Below, piece after piece: positions 62,172 through 64,000 of a stretch of 64,000 nucleotides of DNA (within the stretch, counting starts at the first letter, position 1; each line of letters starts with the position of its first letter). Source of the DNA: Rhizaria sp. SCN 62-66. Taxonomy: Eukaryota > Rhizaria, unplaced. Both the position numbers and the translations under genes were made by a program. A model generated the notes under the pieces. It was not told where the DNA came from and ran no database searches. It worked only from the letters and a program-made list of their open reading frames with translations. The stretch is from positions 58,501-122,500 of the forward strand of contig MEDY01000032.1 in the NCBI GenBank assembly GCA_001724265.1. The letters are read 5' to 3'.

Positions 62172-64000
62172 ATGTCGCTGCACAGCAACGCCATAACAAG
62201 CGGACAGCAGTCCGCCAATCAAGAGGACAAGGATCCGTCGTCTGAGGTATGAATGCTCAACCATCGCGTCATCGACCGGGATTGATGTCTGTCTTTCTTC
62301 TGACTTCGCGTAATCGGACAAACAAGCTCCATGTATTGACGTCAGCTCCACTAGTTCCCTATTTTTCCTTGTAGCGGATCCATATTCGCTCTATTCCATG
62401 TTCATTCACATTTGCTCGGCTCCGGCTCACACCGCCATCTTTGTGTCGCTCGCTCTCTTTTAGGTCTCGGTTTTTCCTGATTGCTCACACTCTCTCTCCA
62501 TGCCTGATGGCGTAGAGACATCCGTCGTTGGCACTGTCTCAGACGCCAACATCAAGCCCTCACTTTCGCATGCTGTCGGTGCATCGCAACTTTGGCCACT
62601 GTCTCAGTTCACCCCTGCCATTCCTGAGCGAGTTGAGTACCAAGGTCGTGAAGCCGTTGACCTAAACTATGACTAGGACGATGCTGAGATGTCCTTCAAC
62701 CCTCTGCATCTGCGGTTTGCTATGAAACAAGTGTCTTTTGTTTCTCTTGTCTTATAGCAAAAGTTGGTTGCAGCAGAGTCTGTTGGAGTTGAGGATGGTT
62801 TGACACCCGAACATTCTAGTGCTTTTGCCGAGCTCTGCCTCGCACGGGCTCAATTAACGGTAGCTGAAACGGAGGTCAAGATCCACGAGGCGAAGCGGAA
62901 GTATACTACTATTATGGCTAGCGGCACTGGTTCTCAAATGGATCTCACAGTCGCGAAGAACAAGATCGTGAGGTTGAAGACTGCTCTCGAGCAGGCAAAA
63001 ACTGCGCTCGCTAAAATCGAGACTCCAGGCGCCAGCACGACGAAAAATGAAGATCGTAACGCTAGGCTGCGTCATTACTTGCCACTTTACGTGTCTCATT
63101 GGAACTCCCTGAAACGTATGGCGACTAGCAATAATAACGATAGTCATGACAACTATAATGGTGGTTTTTCATGGGCAAAGACGCAGACAAAGACGCAGAC
63201 TGGAATACTCTTGTTGTCCGCAAGTCATATCTCGATCTTCTTGACGACGTGATGCTCCGGTTTTCAACGAATATGACATTGGCTGCTCGTGCGAAGGAAG
63301 TTTCTCCTGAGTGGCCAAAAGCCGGTCGCACTCGAGGTCGTGCAATTGTCATGGTAGGTCCTGCTGGCACAGGAAAGACGACTATGCTTAACTACCTTGC
63401 ACAACAAGCTGCGAAGCTTCCGAATGTAACTGTGATTTGTCACTGGGGTGAGGACGCCATGGCTCTTGTGCTGCCGTCTCAAGGCAACGCTTACCTTGTT
63501 GACGTGGGGTCTCTTGAGTTCACGACTCTCCTTCAAGACTTCAAGACCCTGCATCTCTACGATCCTATTGAGAAAGGCGACCAGAACACTCACTACCACA
63601 AGGACAACGCGGCTTTTTTTGTCATGGCTGCAAGTCCTGATGTCACCAACTACAAAGATGTTTCGAAGGGCGGCAAAAACATTGCTTGCGAGTTTCGCTA
63701 CGTCGGCCAATGGAATTACAACGAGGTTCTTGAGGCCCTGCCGATCATGATTCAAGATGTCCAGTACAAGCTAGATGACTTTATCCCGAGTGACCACGTA
63801 GCCTTTCATGATGCTGTGGAAGAGTATTATCAGAAAGTTGGTGGCAGTTTACGAATGCTGTTGTGGAAGTTGTTTGATAACAATGATGCATATAAGAAAA
63901 ACTGCACCACACTTAACGATATCGGATATGAAAAATATTTTAACGCTGAAATCATGCTTGACGTTGTCCGCAACATGCCTGATTCGGTATTCCAATCTTT
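62172..64000 (+). CDS. Crinkler/RHS-type P-loop NTPase gene, truncated by window edge
   Basis: Proposed exons: 62172-62246; 62464 to an unresolved donor; 62758-63115; 63187-64000 and onward. Intron 1 (GTATGA...TTTTAG) and a strong acceptor at 62757 are clear. An intron at 63116-63186 (GTATGG...GCAG) links a charged coiled-coil segment (62758-63115) to the NTPase frame. In that frame LVVRKSYLDLLDDV is followed by Walker A GPAGTGKT (63357-63380), a LYDPIEKG strand, FFVMAASPDVTNY, and FRYVGQWNYNEVLEALP. A VRKxY header, Walker A, SP..Y, then a W..xE element is the layout of Crinkler-RHS effector/NTPase proteins of trypanosomes, oomycetes and other eukaryotes. Two in-frame stops (62672-62674 region and 62755-62757) lie between exons 2 and 3. 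They need an intron or mark a broken gene. Base composition is less GC-rich than its neighbours. Confidence 0.62.
63177..63200 (+). repeat. 12-bp tandem duplication at a candidate splice acceptor
   Basis: Two exact copies of AAAGACGCAGAC in tandem. Each contains a CAG, giving two in-frame candidate 3' splice sites (after 63186 and 63198) that would differ by four codons. Confidence 0.85.

Noticed and set aside
1-64000. tRNA, rRNA or CRISPR features and complete transposons
   Set aside because: Scanning spacers by eye for tRNA B-box-like sequence, spaced direct repeats, terminal repeats and reverse transcriptase or transposase motifs gave nothing convincing.

Overview
The window looks like nuclear DNA of a unicellular eukaryote. 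Coding regions are GC-rich and dominated by Ala/Ser/Gly/Thr, Asp and Asn tracts, separated by AT-rich spacers of roughly 0.35-1.3 kb. Several genes carry short GT-AG introns (about 77-250 nt). The gene set (CHD remodeller, Arp2/3 subunit ARPC2, tubulin polyglutamylase-type TTLL, pyruvate dehydrogenase phosphatase, isobutyryl-CoA dehydrogenase, COQ10, STN1-like protein) suits a heterotrophic protist with actin networks, aerobic mitochondria and probably a flagellum. I cannot name the species from sequence alone.

Left third (1-24 kb): a subfamily III-like CHD remodeller (minus) whose 3' part appears to run off the left edge; a divergent giant STE-like kinase of 3,518 aa (plus); and a 1,790-aa inositol polyphosphate 5-phosphatase (minus). 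Both enzymes have their catalytic folds interrupted by roughly 575-665 residues of low-complexity sequence.

Middle (24-44 kb): a low-complexity unknown (plus); two paralogous type I membrane proteins in tandem (minus); mitochondrial isobutyryl-CoA dehydrogenase (minus, 3 exons); a secreted alpha/beta hydrolase with a long acidic tract (minus); ARPC2 (plus, 3 exons); an AT-hook protein (minus); and a TTLL enzyme (minus).

Right third (44-64 kb): a greatly enlarged STN1-like OB-fold protein (plus); mitochondrial pyruvate dehydrogenase phosphatase (plus, 7 exons); a COQ10-type protein with a long C-terminal extension (plus); a coiled-coil protein (minus, 5 exons); and, cut by the right edge, a Crinkler/RHS-type P-loop NTPase gene with different composition and splice sites.

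The genes do not form one pathway. Three products are mitochondrial (valine catabolism, PDH activation, coenzyme Q handling), three are nuclear (CHD, AT-hook, STN1-like) and two are cytoskeletal (ARPC2, TTLL). Five neighbouring pairs are divergent and could share promoters. Two genome-level signals stand out. The 5' splice site is GTACGT-like (C at +4) in essentially every housekeeping intron, and conserved domains repeatedly carry very long low-complexity insertions.
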